Shown one piece after another: positions 17,550-26,543 of a stretch of DNA of 64,000 nucleotides (within the stretch, counting starts at the first letter, position 1; every line of letters starts with the position of its first letter). A model generated the notes under the pieces. It worked only from the letters and a program-made list of their open reading frames with translations, was not told the DNA's origin and ran no database searches. The stretch covers positions 248,001 to 312,000 of the forward strand of contig NZ_CP133771.1 in NCBI RefSeq assembly GCF_031348265.1, read 5' to 3'. This DNA is from Streptomyces collinus (GTDB lineage: Bacteria; Actinomycetota; Actinomycetes; Streptomycetales; Streptomycetaceae). The position numbers and the translations under genes are program-made.

Positions 17550-18593
17550 CTACGCGTCAGCGTCCCGGGAATTCATCCGTTCCGTCAACGATTCCGCAAG
17601 GAGCCGCCAGCTCTCGGCGTGGTGCCGTGCCAGCTCGGCGATCAGGGGCGCGCAGTGGATCGGGAGGCTGTTCGCCATCGCCGCCCAGTCATGCGGCTGC
17701 GGGGCCGACGGGTCCAACGTCCGCAGCAGCTTCCGGCCCACCTCGGTGAAGCGGAGTGAGGGATCGGCCCGCAGCCGCCGGACCGCCAGCGAGGGATCCG
17801 CGCACACCGGGTGTGCCCGGGGACGTTTCACGATCGCGGGGCGGCCGGCCGCACCCTCCGGGACCGGCCCGTCGTTCGGCTCCGCCGCCGCCTGCGGCCC
17901 TTCCTGAACCGCGCGCGCCCGCTTTCGTGCGTCCTTCGCCGTGGTGAGCGAGATGTGCGCGGCGCGCGCCACCTCCTGCGCGGACGCGTCGGGATGCGCG
18001 GCGAGGTACATCAGGGCGCGGCTGCGGCCTTCGCCCGCCGCGAGCGGGTAGGCCACCCCGTCGCGCCCGAGTCGTACGGCGGTCGGGTGCGGAAGTTCCG
18101 CACCCGACCGCCGCCGGAGCGCTGCGATCGTCTTGTCCGACAGGCCGACGACCCCCGCCAGCCGCCGGTTGGACCACTCCGGGAAATCGGCGAGCATGTG
18201 GCGGGCGGCGGCCTTGCGGTCCGCCAGGGAAAGGGGCAGTCCGTGATTGCTGTTCAGCTTGACCGCCAGCACGAAGGCTTCTCGCTCGTCGCCGTTGAAG
18301 AGCACGGCGCTGATGTGTGTGGCACCGCTGTTCTCCACCGCCCTGAGCCGGTGCACACCGTCGATGACGGTCATCGTCTTGCGGTGAATCACAATCGGCG
18401 GCAGCTCGGAGCACACCTCGGCGAGCGCATTGATGTGCCGTGGATCCTCCCCGACGGTGCGGAGTGAGCCCACGACGGTGATACGGCAGATCGGTACCTG
18501 GGTGATCTCCGATAAGAGTCCGCCGAGGTGCGGATCCGGGTGACGAAAGTGCTGCTGTACCGGCTTCTGTACGGGTGCAGAGATATGGTCCAT
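17550..18593 (-). CDS. StrR-family pathway-specific activator (ParB-like)
   Basis: This 347-residue protein matches the StrR/NovG regulator plan in length and order. A ParB/sulfiredoxin-like N-terminal domain (about 35-105) contains GEDPRHINALAE, ELPPIVIHR, VIDGVHRLRA and NSNHGLPLSLADR. A helix-turn-helix follows (WSNRRLAGVVGLSDKTIAALRR, about 150-175), then a second HTH-like segment (ASAQEVARAAHISLTTAKD) and a basic linker. StrR proteins bind inverted repeats upstream of antibiotic genes and activate them. The ATG has GAGGAAGAG upstream. It is transcribed in the same direction as the cluster but separated by a terminator, so it probably acts in trans on the operon promoter just downstream. 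I could not recognise a convincing StrR operator. Confidence 0.9.
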   Translation of the reverse strand: MDHISAPVQKPVQQHFRHPDPHLGGLLSEITQVPICRITVVGSLRTVGEDPRHINALAEVCSELPPIVIHRKTMTVIDGVHRLRAVENSGATHISAVLFNGDEREAFVLAVKLNSNHGLPLSLADRKAAARHMLADFPEWSNRRLAGVVGLSDKTIAALRRRSGAELPHPTAVRLGRDGVAYPLAAGEGRSRALMYLAAHPDASAQEVARAAHISLTTAKDARKRARAVQEGPQAAAEPNDGPVPEGAAGRPAIVKRPRAHPVCADPSLAVRRLRADPSLRFTEVGRKLLRTLDPSAPQPHDWAAMANSLPIHCAPLIAELARHHAESWRLLAESLTERMNSRDADA

Positions 18594-19337
18594 CGCTCTT
18601 CCTCCCCAACGGACCTTCCGGCTGTGTGCGACTCATCCTGATTGCGGATGACGTCAGACAGCGCGGCCGGCCACGGGCCGTGGACAGAAAGAGCTTTCAT
18701 GAGCCATCGGAAAGATGTACAACATCGAGTCTCCCCCGGGACGCAATGCCGAGAACCGACTCCCGAACCCTGTCAGGAGGATGGAGTTGACGCAAGGCCT
18801 CTGCATGCGGCCCGTCGGGCAGGTCGATCATTTTCCGATCGTTGATTGAACAACCATTGGCGCGCAAAGCCCTCCCGCGGACGGAATGATCGGCTCCTCG
18901 AAGACGGTCTCGGAATATCCCCGCTGCTGGACGCTTGATCCGTATGGTCCGCCGAGATCACACCGCCCGTTCCCTTGGCCGGCGTGAAGAGCAAAGACGT
19001 ACGGCCCGGGTATGCCGCCCGCGACGGGACTGCTGTGTTCTGTGCGTGCCGAGCCCGATTCGGCTACCGGGTCGGGAGTGCAAGGAATGACGTATGCGCC
19101 GGGGTTGAACTCAACAGCGGTCTCGTGCCCGTTGAGTACCACCGGTTGGAGCGGCTTGCGCCGATGTGAGCGCGGGCACAACGGGCTCGTGCGCGTCGGC
19201 GCCCTTCCCGTGATGACGGGCTCCCCCCACGGTCGTACAGGCAGAGAGCGCCCCTGACAGATGTCAGGAGCGGGCCGTCGCGCCGCCGTGGTCCTCTGGG
19301 GCGGCTGAGTCGGCTACCGGGCTGAAGGGGAACAGCG
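18594..19337. other. Intergenic region, no gene supported
   Basis: About 740 bases separate the cluster regulator from the next gene. Short open frames here have no family resemblance, poor third-position GC and no good ribosome site. Visible elements are an imperfect operator-like repeat GATGT-ACA-ACATC at 18714-18726, about 120 bases upstream of the regulator start, and the palindrome at 19253-19268. The stretch probably marks the right boundary of the biosynthetic cluster and holds divergent promoters. Confidence 0.6.
19253..19268. promoter_or_regulatory. Perfect 7-2-7 palindrome upstream of secreted-protein gene
   Basis: The sequence CCTGACAGATGTCAGG is a perfect inverted repeat with a 2-base centre, about 70 bases before the start at 19338. 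Its size and place suggest a dimeric repressor or activator site. It has no T-run, so it is not a terminator. The cognate regulator is unknown. Confidence 0.5.
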
Positions 19338-19748
19338 ATGGTGAGTTCTGTGAGTCGGCGCTGGAGGGCACGGGCGGCGTGGGTGGCCGCGGCCGTCCTG
19401 GGCGCGGGACTTCTTTCCACGGGATCGGCGCAGGCGTCCGTGTTCCCGTGCAACGTCAGCGGACACGTCATCAACTGCACGACGGTCACCGGCATCGATC
19501 CCGGCTCCTACCTCCAGGTGCGCCAGGGGCCCGGATACGGCTACCCCAACCAGTGGGGCTGGCCCCGTCTGAACAACGGTGACCGGGTCGGACTGGCCTG
19601 CTGGACCACCGGGGACGGCGCGGCCGACAACTCCGGCTACCGCTACTGGATGCGCATCGACAACGGCATCGCGTTCGGGTACGTCAACGACTGGTATCTG
19701 TCGACCGGCGGCCCGGGCAGCTGGCAGCAGATCATCCGGCAGTGCTGA
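19338..19748 (+). CDS. Small secreted SH3-like protein
   Basis: This 136-residue protein has a Sec signal peptide (basic SVSRRWRARAAW, hydrophobic AAAVLGAGLL, cleavage near SAQA-SV). The mature part of about 103 residues carries CNVSGHVINC, a GSYLQVRQGPGYGYP segment and WMRIDNGIAFGYVNDWYLST, the pattern of bacterial SH3-like domains found on secreted wall-associated proteins. Four cysteines could form two disulfides. It is followed after 1 base by a lipoprotein gene, so the two are probably co-transcribed. No enzymatic motif is seen; the likely role is cell-wall binding or an extracellular ligand. Confidence 0.8.
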   Translation: MVSSVSRRWRARAAWVAAAVLGAGLLSTGSAQASVFPCNVSGHVINCTTVTGIDPGSYLQVRQGPGYGYPNQWGWPRLNNGDRVGLACWTTGDGAADNSGYRYWMRIDNGIAFGYVNDWYLSTGGPGSWQQIIRQC

Positions 19749-19749
19749 C

Positions 19750-20682
19750 ATGGCCGGAGGAGAAGTCCGACGCGCACGCCGCATGGCCGTGGCCGCCGCC
19801 GCGGTGGCGTGTCTGCTGACCGCCACCGCCTGCGCGGACGACAAGCCGCGCGCGACCGGTTCGAAGCCGGCCGCCCCGCAACCGCTCGGCGCCGAGGAAC
19901 GGGAGCTGCTGCACGACACGGAGCAGACGCTGCTGCGGCAGTGCATGCGGCAGCAAGGGTTCCGGCTGTGGAAGGTGCCTCTCAAGCCGGTGCCGGAGCA
20001 GCGCGAGTTTCCCTATGCCGTCGACGACGTGAAGTGGGCCCGCGAGCACGGCTACGGCAGCGACCTCCAGGAGCGCGCCGAGAAGCTGCGGACGGAGGAT
20101 CCCAACCGGCGGTACTTCGAGGGCCTGCCCGCCGAGCGGAGGGCCGCGGCCAAGGCGGCGCTCCACGGGAGGGACCGCAGGGGCGGCCCGTCGGTCACCC
20201 TGCCCGGCGGCGGAGTGGCACGGCGCAGCGGCGACGGCTGCACGGCGCAGGCGCAGACCCGGCTCTACGGCGACTTCGCCCGCTGGTTCCGGACCAAGAC
20301 GTTCACCGACAACCTGACCGGCCTGCGCATGGCACGCGTGGGCGCGGAGCCCGCCTTCCGGAAGGCGGTGAAGGACTGGTCCTCGTGCATGCGGGGCAAG
20401 GGCCATGCCTACGACGACCCCGGCCAGGCCAGGCACGCCTTCACCGCTCCCACGGCCGGCAAGACGGCCGCGGCGACGGGCAGGGCCCGCTCGGCGGAGG
20501 TGAGCACTGCTGTGGCGGAGGCGGAGTGCGCCCGCGGCAGCGGCCTGTCCGAAGTGGCCGAGCGACTGCACCGCCGGCACGGCGAACGCCTGCGCGCGGA
20601 GTACCGCGAGCAGGTGAACGAGAGGCTCCGGCTCGAACACGCGGCGCTGCTGCGTGTCCCCGGCCTCTCCGCCTCGCGCTGA
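19750..20682 (+). CDS. Putative lipoprotein of unknown function
   Basis: This 310-residue protein begins with a basic N-terminus and hydrophobic core ending in a lipobox-like TATAC (Cys28), indicating lipid anchoring outside the membrane. The rest is highly charged, with conserved-looking CMRQQGFRLW and SSCMRGKGHAYDDP motifs spaced through it, a pattern seen in actinobacterial lipoproteins of unknown role. The C-terminal 80 residues are predicted to be strongly helical. The ATG at 19750 is 1 base after the previous stop, so it is translationally coupled to the SH3-like protein. I do not recognise a named family. Confidence 0.72.
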   Translation: MAGGEVRRARRMAVAAAAVACLLTATACADDKPRATGSKPAAPQPLGAEERELLHDTEQTLLRQCMRQQGFRLWKVPLKPVPEQREFPYAVDDVKWAREHGYGSDLQERAEKLRTEDPNRRYFEGLPAERRAAAKAALHGRDRRGGPSVTLPGGGVARRSGDGCTAQAQTRLYGDFARWFRTKTFTDNLTGLRMARVGAEPAFRKAVKDWSSCMRGKGHAYDDPGQARHAFTAPTAGKTAAATGRARSAEVSTAVAEAECARGSGLSEVAERLHRRHGERLRAEYREQVNERLRLEHAALLRVPGLSASR

Positions 20683-20735
20683 CCCGACGACCACCCGCGC
20701 ACCATCCGACAGCACACCCGACCCTGAGGAGAACC

Positions 20736-21200
20736 ATGCTGATCAGAAAGAAGTACGCCGCGTGGGCGTCAGCCGTGGCGATCACCGCGCTGACGTTCCT
20801 CACTCCCGCGACCAGCGCCGGCGCGGCCGAGGCGAGGGCCTCGGTCTGGCCGCCGGACGGCAGCTTCCACGCCTGGGACGGCGAGAACAGCGACGGCGCC
20901 CACTGCGCCTGGTACGGCGACGACACGGACTGGTCGTCCTGCGCCCCCGCGGGGAACCTGCGCAACAGGGCCACGAGCGTGGAGAACAGCGGCTACACGG
21001 GCGCCTACGAGGATGTCCTCGTCTACTGGGACACCGGCTACCGGGGAGCCCGGGCCTGCATCAACAACGGCTCCTGGTACAACCTCCAGTACTTCCGGTT
21101 CCCGAGCAACGGTGCCGGTGGCGGTGAGGTCATGAACAACAACATCTCCAGCCACCACTGGACGAACTCGTGCAGCGAGAATCCCGTCTACATCTCCTGA
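20736..21200 (+). CDS. Secreted peptidase inhibitor I36-like protein
   Basis: This 154-residue protein has a clear Sec signal (RKKYAAWASAVAITALTFL, cleavage near AGA-AEA). The mature part resembles the Streptomyces I36 inhibitor fold: CAWYGDDTDWSSCAP, ATSVENSGYTGAYEDVLVY, ACINNGSWYNLQYFRF and NNISSHHWTNSC. Members inhibit metalloproteases or are simply beta/gamma-crystallin-like extracellular proteins. The ATG is preceded by GAGGAGA about 6 bases upstream. It follows the lipoprotein gene by 53 bases and may belong to the same secreted-protein operon. Confidence 0.78.
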   Translation: MLIRKKYAAWASAVAITALTFLTPATSAGAAEARASVWPPDGSFHAWDGENSDGAHCAWYGDDTDWSSCAPAGNLRNRATSVENSGYTGAYEDVLVYWDTGYRGARACINNGSWYNLQYFRFPSNGAGGGEVMNNNISSHHWTNSCSENPVYIS

Positions 21201-21568
21201 CGCGGCTGCGGCTGCCCGGGGCGCGTACGGCGATGCGCGCCGGGCGGCGCGCGCAGCAACTCCTGACCGAGGAGGGCCGGTCGCCGGCGAGGAACGGGCT
21301 CGTCGCTCACCGAGCGATCCCGGCACCGCCCCCGCCGACGGTCTTCCCTGGGCGGCCCGCGGTGCCTCTCTGCTGACCGGCCCGCTCACGCTGAGGTGGC
21401 GCCCGCGCCGATCACTTGCCAGCGCGGGTGACGTCGACGGCTCCGGCGTCCGGCCCGGGCGGTTCACGTGAGTCCGGATGCGGCCTTGGTGGCGCCGAGG
21501 GGGACGACGCCGGACGGGGTGTCGACGGTCGGGTTCACCTCGCAGGTGAACGGCAACCGCGGTGGCGG
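21201..21568. other. Intergenic region between convergent genes
   Basis: About 370 bases without a supported gene lie between the I36-like gene and the convergent gene at 21569. Open frames on either strand lack ribosome sites and domain signals. No strong hairpin with a T-run was seen. Confidence 0.55.
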
Positions 21569-22168
21569 TCAGCAGCGCAGGGCCACGACACCCCAGCCTC
21601 GGCGCTCCGCCTGTACGACCACCTCTCCCCAGTCGGTGAGGAGGTCGGCGAACGATGCGAAGTCCCGGATCCATCCGCTGGGTTCCGCAGCGTGCCGGGT
21701 GAACGGCTCGCGCACACTCTCCAGGCGGGGCGCCGCCTGCCGCCACCATCCGGCGATCACCGGCACGTGGTCGGGAGGGCACCACAGCAACAGGTCCGCG
21801 TCCCAGGGACACGGCAGCTCCGGGAGTCCCGAACCGGCTTTGGTGGTGTCCTCCAGACCGTGCCAGAACAGGGCGTCGTTGAAGCGGTCCAGCGCCTCGC
21901 GCACCGTCGGCTCGACGAAGTCCCGTACGTGGTCCCAGCGGTGGCCGGCCCAGAAGTGCGGCTTGTAGGAGCCGAGCGAGTTCCGGAAGGCATACCTGCC
22001 GTACCAGTCCTCGCCCGGCTGCGAAGGCCACGACCAGCCGTGCTCGGAGAGGTCGTCGCTGTACACCTCGCCGAAGGCGGCGTCGATGAGCAGTTCCTCC
22101 CGGGCGGCCGGTGCGGTCGCCTCCACACGCGGCCAGTCCACGATCAGCACCTCTGTCGCAACACCCAT
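21569..22168 (-). CDS. Conserved hypothetical protein
   Basis: This soluble protein of about 199 residues is rich in Trp and acidic residues (HGWSWPSQPGEDWYGRYAFR, WDADLLLWCPPDHVPVI, WGEVVVQAERRGWGVVALRC). There is no signal peptide, membrane segment or recognised catalytic motif. The ATG at 22168 is preferred; a GTG one codon earlier is possible. Codon usage is normal for the genome, so it is very probably a real gene. The compact alpha/beta pattern with terminal strand repeats suggests a small globular adaptor, but no function can be given. Confidence 0.7.
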   Translation of the reverse strand: MGVATEVLIVDWPRVEATAPAAREELLIDAAFGEVYSDDLSEHGWSWPSQPGEDWYGRYAFRNSLGSYKPHFWAGHRWDHVRDFVEPTVREALDRFNDALFWHGLEDTTKAGSGLPELPCPWDADLLLWCPPDHVPVIAGWWRQAAPRLESVREPFTRHAAEPSGWIRDFASFADLLTDWGEVVVQAERRGWGVVALRC

Positions 22169-22216
22169 CACGCCAGCCTAGGACTGGCGTCAGCATGCGG
22201 CAGACAGCGAGGGCGG

Positions 22217-22630
22217 TCAGAACATGGTGTTGTCGTTCTCGGACGTGGGCGGGACGAGCTGGAGGACGTCCCAGTGCTCGACGATCTTGCCGTCCGCGTC
22301 GAAACGGAAGATGTCGATGCCGGCGTACTCCTCGGCGGGCCAGGTCTGGTGGCAGTGCAGGATCACGTGGTCGCCTTCCGCGAAGGCGCGCTTGACCTCC
22401 ACCCGCTTGCCCGGGTGTTCGGCGGCCATCCGCTCGAAGTAGTCGATGAACGCCTGCTTGCCGTCGCCGACGTGGGGATTGTGCTGGATGTAGGTGTCAC
22501 CGACGTATCTGTCGATGGCCTCGGCGGGACGGCACTGGTTGAACATCACGTCGTAGAACGCCTTGGCGGCGGCCTTGTTCTTCTCTTGAATCGGATACGC
22601 TCGCGACTGGCGATGGTCAAAAACCGACAC
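22217..22630 (-). CDS. SnoaL-like ester cyclase / NTF2-fold protein
   Basis: This 137-residue protein matches SnoaL-like polyketide-cyclase-fold proteins: [50 protein letters not shown] and [21 protein letters not shown], the terminal strand that ends most members. The pair HNPH and EHWD line the pocket in relatives. The only normal start in frame is a GTG at 22630, which lies inside the 5' end of the divergent AraC gene, so the two starts overlap by about 18 bases; a non-standard ATT start at the first IQEKNK residue is an alternative. It is probably regulated by the divergent AraC-type protein. Confidence 0.8.
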   Translation of the reverse strand: MSVFDHRQSRAYPIQEKNKAAAKAFYDVMFNQCRPAEAIDRYVGDTYIQHNPHVGDGKQAFIDYFERMAAEHPGKRVEVKRAFAEGDHVILHCHQTWPAEEYAGIDIFRFDADGKIVEHWDVLQLVPPTSENDNTMF

Positions 22631-23509
22631 GATGGTGATCGCGGGATCCCGGAGATCTCGTTCGCAGCACCCGCCGGCGCCCCGGCCGGCGTCGAGGTGC
22701 TGTCCCTGGCCGACCTGCGCCGCCGCGTGCCCCGCGAGCGGCTCGCTGTCCCCCAGCGCCCGGACTTCCATCACCTGATCACCCTCGGCGCCGGAATGCT
22801 GCGGCACCCGGTCGACTTCACCGCCCACACCCTCGAACCCGGCTCCTGGCTCTGGATCCGTCCCGGCCAGGTGCACCAGTGGGACGACCTGACCCGCGCC
22901 GAGGGCACCCTGATCCTGTTCCGCCAGGACTTCCTCGACCCGGCCACCGCTGCCTGGGCCCGTCTGGACGACCCGCACGCTCCGGTCCTGCGCCGGCCCC
23001 TGGCCGACGAGGCCGAGGCCCTGCGGCTGGCCGCCGGCCACCTCGCCTCCGAGTTCCACGCGCTCGGACATCTGCCCCTGGAAATCCACACCGCAGCCCT
23101 GCGCCATCTGCTCGCCGTCCTCGTCCTGCGGCTGGCGCACCTCACCTCCCCCGCCGGGCGCCCCAGCGCCGAGCCCGACGCCACCTACCTGCGCTTCCGT
23201 GACGCGGTGGAGAAGAACTTCGCCCGCACCCGCCGGGTCGAGGACTACGCGGAAGCGCTGGGCTACTCGTCGCGCACCCTCTCCCGCGCCACCCTTGCCT
23301 CCGTCGGCCTCGGCGCCAAGGAGGTCATCGACCGCCGCGTCGTCCTCGAAGCCAAGCGCCTCCTGGCCCACAGCGATCAGACGGCAGCCCGCATCGCCGA
23401 CCGCCTCGGGTTCTCCAGCGCCACTCACTTCAGCAAGTTCTTCCACCAGCACACGGGACAGAGCCCGATCGCCTTCCGCGGCACGGTACGCGGACACGCT
23501 CCCGGGTGA
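22613..23509 (+). CDS. AraC-family transcriptional regulator
   Basis: This 298-residue protein has an N-terminal cupin-like sensor ([42 protein letters not shown]) and a C-terminal pair of helix-turn-helix motifs ([38 protein letters not shown]), the AraC/XylS arrangement. It presumably binds DNA upstream of itself and of the divergent SnoaL-like gene in response to a small ligand. The ATG at 22613 is used; a GTG near 22699 ([10 protein letters not shown]) is possible and would remove the unusual overlap with the divergent gene. Confidence 0.9.
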   Translation: MVKNRHDGDRGIPEISFAAPAGAPAGVEVLSLADLRRRVPRERLAVPQRPDFHHLITLGAGMLRHPVDFTAHTLEPGSWLWIRPGQVHQWDDLTRAEGTLILFRQDFLDPATAAWARLDDPHAPVLRRPLADEAEALRLAAGHLASEFHALGHLPLEIHTAALRHLLAVLVLRLAHLTSPAGRPSAEPDATYLRFRDAVEKNFARTRRVEDYAEALGYSSRTLSRATLASVGLGAKEVIDRRVVLEAKRLLAHSDQTAARIADRLGFSSATHFSKFFHQHTGQSPIAFRGTVRGHAPG

Positions 23510-23603
23510 GCCGCCTTCGTCCGCAGCGCCATCGCGGGAAACGACGGAGTCGCGGTGCCAGCGGGCGCGTGCTGTCCTGGGGTAGTACGCAGGGAGTGCA
23601 CCG

Positions 23604-24440
23604 ATGCGGCATCTTGGGAGTTCCGTCCTCGTCTCCGCCCGGTCTCCCGCGCCCACCGGAGCGGGCGGGGGGTTGCTGCCGGCGCGGGAGCTCGCGGTCG
23701 CCTGGTCCCTGGTCGTCATGATCGCCGTGCCCGCCTGGGTACTGACCGTCGCGCAGGCCCGGGACATGGGGGTCGAACCCGGCACGATGGGGTTGGCGCT
23801 GCCGCTGTTCCTGCTGCTCTGGGTCACGATGACGGCGGCCATGATGCTGCCTTCCATGGCACCGGTCGCCCTCACCTGGGTGCGGGGGATCGGGCGTCGG
23901 ACGTCCGGTTGGAGCCGGGCGGGGCGCACCGTGGAGTTCCTGGGCGGGTACCTGCTGGTGTGGACGGCCTTCGGACTGCTCGCCTACGCGGCGCTGAACC
24001 TCACCGGTGACGTGGTGAGCGATCACCCGGCAGCGGGACGCTGGATCGGGTCGGTCGCTTTCCTGGTGGCGGGCCTCTATCAGCTGGGCCCCCTCAAGAA
24101 CGTCTGTCTGCGGCACTGCCGGGACCCCATGGGCCAGCTGGTGCGCTACTCCGGGTTCCGGCAGCCGGTCCGCGATCTACGGGTGGGCCTGCACCACGGC
24201 GCTTACTGCGTCGGCTGTTGCGCGGGACTGATGGTCGTCCTCATACCGCTCGGGGTGATGAACGTGGCGGCGATGGCCGGACTGGCGATCGTGATCTTCG
24301 TGGAGAAGCTGTGGTCCCGGGGGCCGCTGCTCGCGGGAGTGGTGGGTGTGGTCTTCCTCGTCCTCGCGGTGCTGGCGCCGTTCCAGGACTGGCTGCTGCC
24401 GGGGCTGCAGGAATCGGCGCCTCCGATGGACGACATGTGA
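23604..24440 (+). CDS. DUF2182 integral membrane protein
   Basis: This 278-residue protein with about seven hydrophobic segments has the DUF2182 hallmarks [29 protein letters not shown] and [16 protein letters not shown], where Met, His and Cys residues probably bind metal. The start has AGGGAG about 8 bases upstream. DUF2182 is typically found next to DUF1326, as here 112 bases downstream, suggesting a shared membrane function in metal handling or redox. Biochemical function is not established. Confidence 0.88.
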   Translation: MRHLGSSVLVSARSPAPTGAGGGLLPARELAVAWSLVVMIAVPAWVLTVAQARDMGVEPGTMGLALPLFLLLWVTMTAAMMLPSMAPVALTWVRGIGRRTSGWSRAGRTVEFLGGYLLVWTAFGLLAYAALNLTGDVVSDHPAAGRWIGSVAFLVAGLYQLGPLKNVCLRHCRDPMGQLVRYSGFRQPVRDLRVGLHHGAYCVGCCAGLMVVLIPLGVMNVAAMAGLAIVIFVEKLWSRGPLLAGVVGVVFLVLAVLAPFQDWLLPGLQESAPPMDDM

Positions 24441-24552
24441 GTGTCCGGAGCAAGCTGGAAGAGAGGCCGCCTCGCGATCCGCGTGCGGGCTCGCGACCTG
24501 CGGTCTCGCCATTCCGGAAGAGCTCCCTCGGGCTCGACGGGAGGGGAGCGAG

Positions 24553-25209
24553 ATGACGGAACAGGACGGCACCGGGACCCGCTGGCATCTGGCCGGCGAC
24601 TGGTTCGACGTGTGCAAATGCGCCATACCCTGCCCCTGCACGTTCGCGCAGCCCCCGACCTACGGTGACTGCGAAGGCGTGCTGGTCTGGCACATCCGTG
24701 AGGGCAACTACGGCGACGTACGCCTCGACGATCTCAACGTCCTGATGCTGGGCGCTTTCGTGGGCAACGTGTGGGCCGGCGAGCACACCGACGCGTATGC
24801 GGCGGTCTTCCTCGACGAACGCGCCGACGACGGGCAGCGCGCCGCGCTCGGGACCGTCTTCGGCGGCGAGGCAGGAGGCTGGCCGGCCCAGTTCGGCCAG
24901 ATGCTCCGGCCCGAGATGCGTGGCATGGACTTCGCGCCGATCCGCGTGGAGATCGACGAGGACCTGGCCACCTGGAGAGCCGAGATCCCCGGCCGGGTCA
25001 CGGCCGCCGCCGAGGCGCTCACCGGCCCGACGACGCCGGAAGGCGGCCGCGTCCAGGTGCACAACGCGCCGGGCGCCGAGGTCGGGCCGGGGCAGGTCGC
25101 CACCTGGGGGCGGGCCACCGCCGACCGGGCCGACGCGTTCGGCTTCTCCTGGGAACGCTCGGGAAAGTCGAGCAAGTACTTCCCCTTCGACTGGACGGGA
25201 CCCGACTGA
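24553..25209 (+). CDS. DUF1326 protein
   Basis: This 218-residue soluble protein shows DWFDVCKCAIPCPCTFAQPPTYGDCEG, the Cys-rich signature of DUF1326, then an alpha/beta body with FSWERSGKSSKYFPFDW near the C-terminus. It sits directly after the DUF2182 membrane protein; the two form a conserved pair and are probably co-transcribed. The CxC and CPC cysteines suggest metal or heme-thiolate binding. ATG with GAGGGGAGCGAG upstream. No enzymatic activity is known to me for the family. Confidence 0.87.
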   Translation: MTEQDGTGTRWHLAGDWFDVCKCAIPCPCTFAQPPTYGDCEGVLVWHIREGNYGDVRLDDLNVLMLGAFVGNVWAGEHTDAYAAVFLDERADDGQRAALGTVFGGEAGGWPAQFGQMLRPEMRGMDFAPIRVEIDEDLATWRAEIPGRVTAAAEALTGPTTPEGGRVQVHNAPGAEVGPGQVATWGRATADRADAFGFSWERSGKSSKYFPFDWTGPD

Positions 25210-25310
25210 GCGGAGGCCGGCCGGCACCGGACGGTGGAGGTTCCAGGCCCCTCACCGACGCGGGGGGCCGCACGTCCGAACACCATGACCGGCCCCCACG
25301 CCGTCCCCGG

Positions 25311-26357
25311 TTACGACAGTTCGGCGTCGCCCATCGCCGGGCTGCCGAAGAAGCCGCTCATGAGCTTGTTCAGGTCGAGCTTCGTGGCACCGGCCGGAAC
25401 GGTGGGCTTGGCGCCCTCGCGCATCCGCAGTGTCAGGCCCAGCTTCTTGACCTCGGCGGTCCCGGCCAGCTTGGCGAGGTCCACGTCCACCTGGGACAGC
25501 GCGCCGTTCTTCAGCGTGAAGTCCGCCGTCACCTTGGCGTCAGGAGCTTCCTTCAGGTCCTTGTCCGTCGGCAGCTCCACGCCCGGCGGCAGGTCCTTCA
25601 CCAGCGGGCGGATCTCGCCGAACAGCTCGGTGACCAGCGTGCGGAAGGGGGCCGTCGCCTTGACGTGCTCGGTGCCGTTCTTTCCGTCGGCCGTCTTGAA
25701 CTTCACCTCACGGGCGATGACCTCCCGGAGGGCCTTCATGAGCTTCTTCTGCGTCTTGGCGTCGAGGGACGGCGCGGGCGCGGGGCCGCCCTCGGCCTTC
25801 CGGCTCTCGCCGGTGACCTTCTCCATCTCCTTCGTGTCGATCTTCACCCACTTGCCCTCGATGACGTCCTTCATCGCCCCGGCCTCCGGGGGCAGATCGT
25901 CAGCGTCCGGGACGGGGCTGCCCGCCATCTTGCCCATCGCGGCCATGTCGGCACGGACGTAGATGAAGTCGCCGATCACCCGGTACTCGGCGAGGTCGCC
26001 GTCCGGCGTGCTGACCTTCAGGGCCGTGCCGAGGAGGTCCTTCTCACCGGACTCGTCGAGCGGCCGCTTCGACTGCACGGTCACAGTGATCTTCGCACCG
26101 CTGAGCAACTCGGCGGCCTGTTCCGGGATCTCCTCACCGGGCGCGGGGTCGGACTTGGCGTCCAGCGCCTCCAGTGACGCGACGTCCGTGTCCAGGTCGA
26201 GCTCGAAGGAGAGTGTCTTCTTCTTGCCGAGCTCCTCGAAGGCCCGGTCGAGCTTCTGGCCGGCGGAGAGCTGCTCCACCGTTCCGCAGGCGGCCGCGCC
26301 CGCGAGGACGGCACCGACGACGGCGGTGGCGATCAGGGTCTTGCGTATGGGGTTGAT
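25311..26357 (-). CDS. Lipoprotein with apparently non-canonical start
   Basis: The mature part of about 325 residues is an alternating-strand protein rich in Lys, Asp and Glu (FELDLDTDVASLEALDAK, VIGDFIYVRADMAAMGK, GKWVKIDTKEME, VTADFTLKNGALSQVDVDL), resembling LppX/LolA-like lipid-binding lipoproteins. A GTG at 26279 would start it right after the lipobox, giving no signal. Reading further upstream in frame gives a textbook lipoprotein signal (IRKTLIATAVVGAVLAGAAAC, Cys at the end), but no ATG, GTG or TTG precedes it. AGGAG lies 6 bases before an ATC at 26357, which I use as a provisional start; ATA at 26348 or CTG at 26336 are alternatives. The true start might also be altered by a base change. 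Confidence 0.75.
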   Translation of the reverse strand: MNPIRKTLIATAVVGAVLAGAAACGTVEQLSAGQKLDRAFEELGKKKTLSFELDLDTDVASLEALDAKSDPAPGEEIPEQAAELLSGAKITVTVQSKRPLDESGEKDLLGTALKVSTPDGDLAEYRVIGDFIYVRADMAAMGKMAGSPVPDADDLPPEAGAMKDVIEGKWVKIDTKEMEKVTGESRKAEGGPAPAPSLDAKTQKKLMKALREVIAREVKFKTADGKNGTEHVKATAPFRTLVTELFGEIRPLVKDLPPGVELPTDKDLKEAPDAKVTADFTLKNGALSQVDVDLAKLAGTAEVKKLGLTLRMREGAKPTVPAGATKLDLNKLMSGFFGSPAMGDAELS

Positions 26358-26376
26358 GATGGTCTCCTCGTGGCTC

Positions 26377-26393
26377 CGATCACAACGTGATCG
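26377..26393. promoter_or_regulatory. 7-3-7 palindromic operator-like site
   Basis: The sequence CGATCAC-AAC-GTGATCG is a perfect inverted repeat about 20-30 bases upstream of the lipoprotein's translation start, in the divergent region shared with the COG0523 gene. It is unlike the Zur-type boxes, so it may bind a different dimeric regulator controlling the lipoprotein. Confidence 0.5.
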
Positions 26394-26475
26394 ATCAGAA
26401 GACTCGCAACTCGCCTACAGGGTTGTGCCGTACATCCGACGAGTCTGCGGCCGATATCCCGGCGCGTACCGCACA

Positions 26476-26490
26476 TGAAAATCGTTGTCG
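26476..26490 (+). promoter_or_regulatory. Zur-box-like sequence upstream of COG0523 GTPase
   Basis: TGAAAATCGTTGTCG differs from the Streptomyces Zur box pattern (TGAAAATxATTTTCA) at three positions and lies about 55 bases before the GTPase start. Two better matches occur at 36887 and 40992, so it is read as part of one zinc-responsive set. Binding is inferred, not shown. Confidence 0.55.
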
Positions 26491-26543
26491 TATGCTGAGG
26501 TGCATCCACGCCGTACGACCCTCCTGACCGAGAGGACTCCCCC

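Noticed and set aside
18773..18994. Short open frames between the StrR-like gene and the secreted-protein gene
   Set aside because: No ribosome site, no family resemblance and weak third-position GC bias.
21170..21376. Small plus-strand frame after the I36-like gene
   Set aside because: Begins inside the previous gene in another frame and lacks any domain or start signal.
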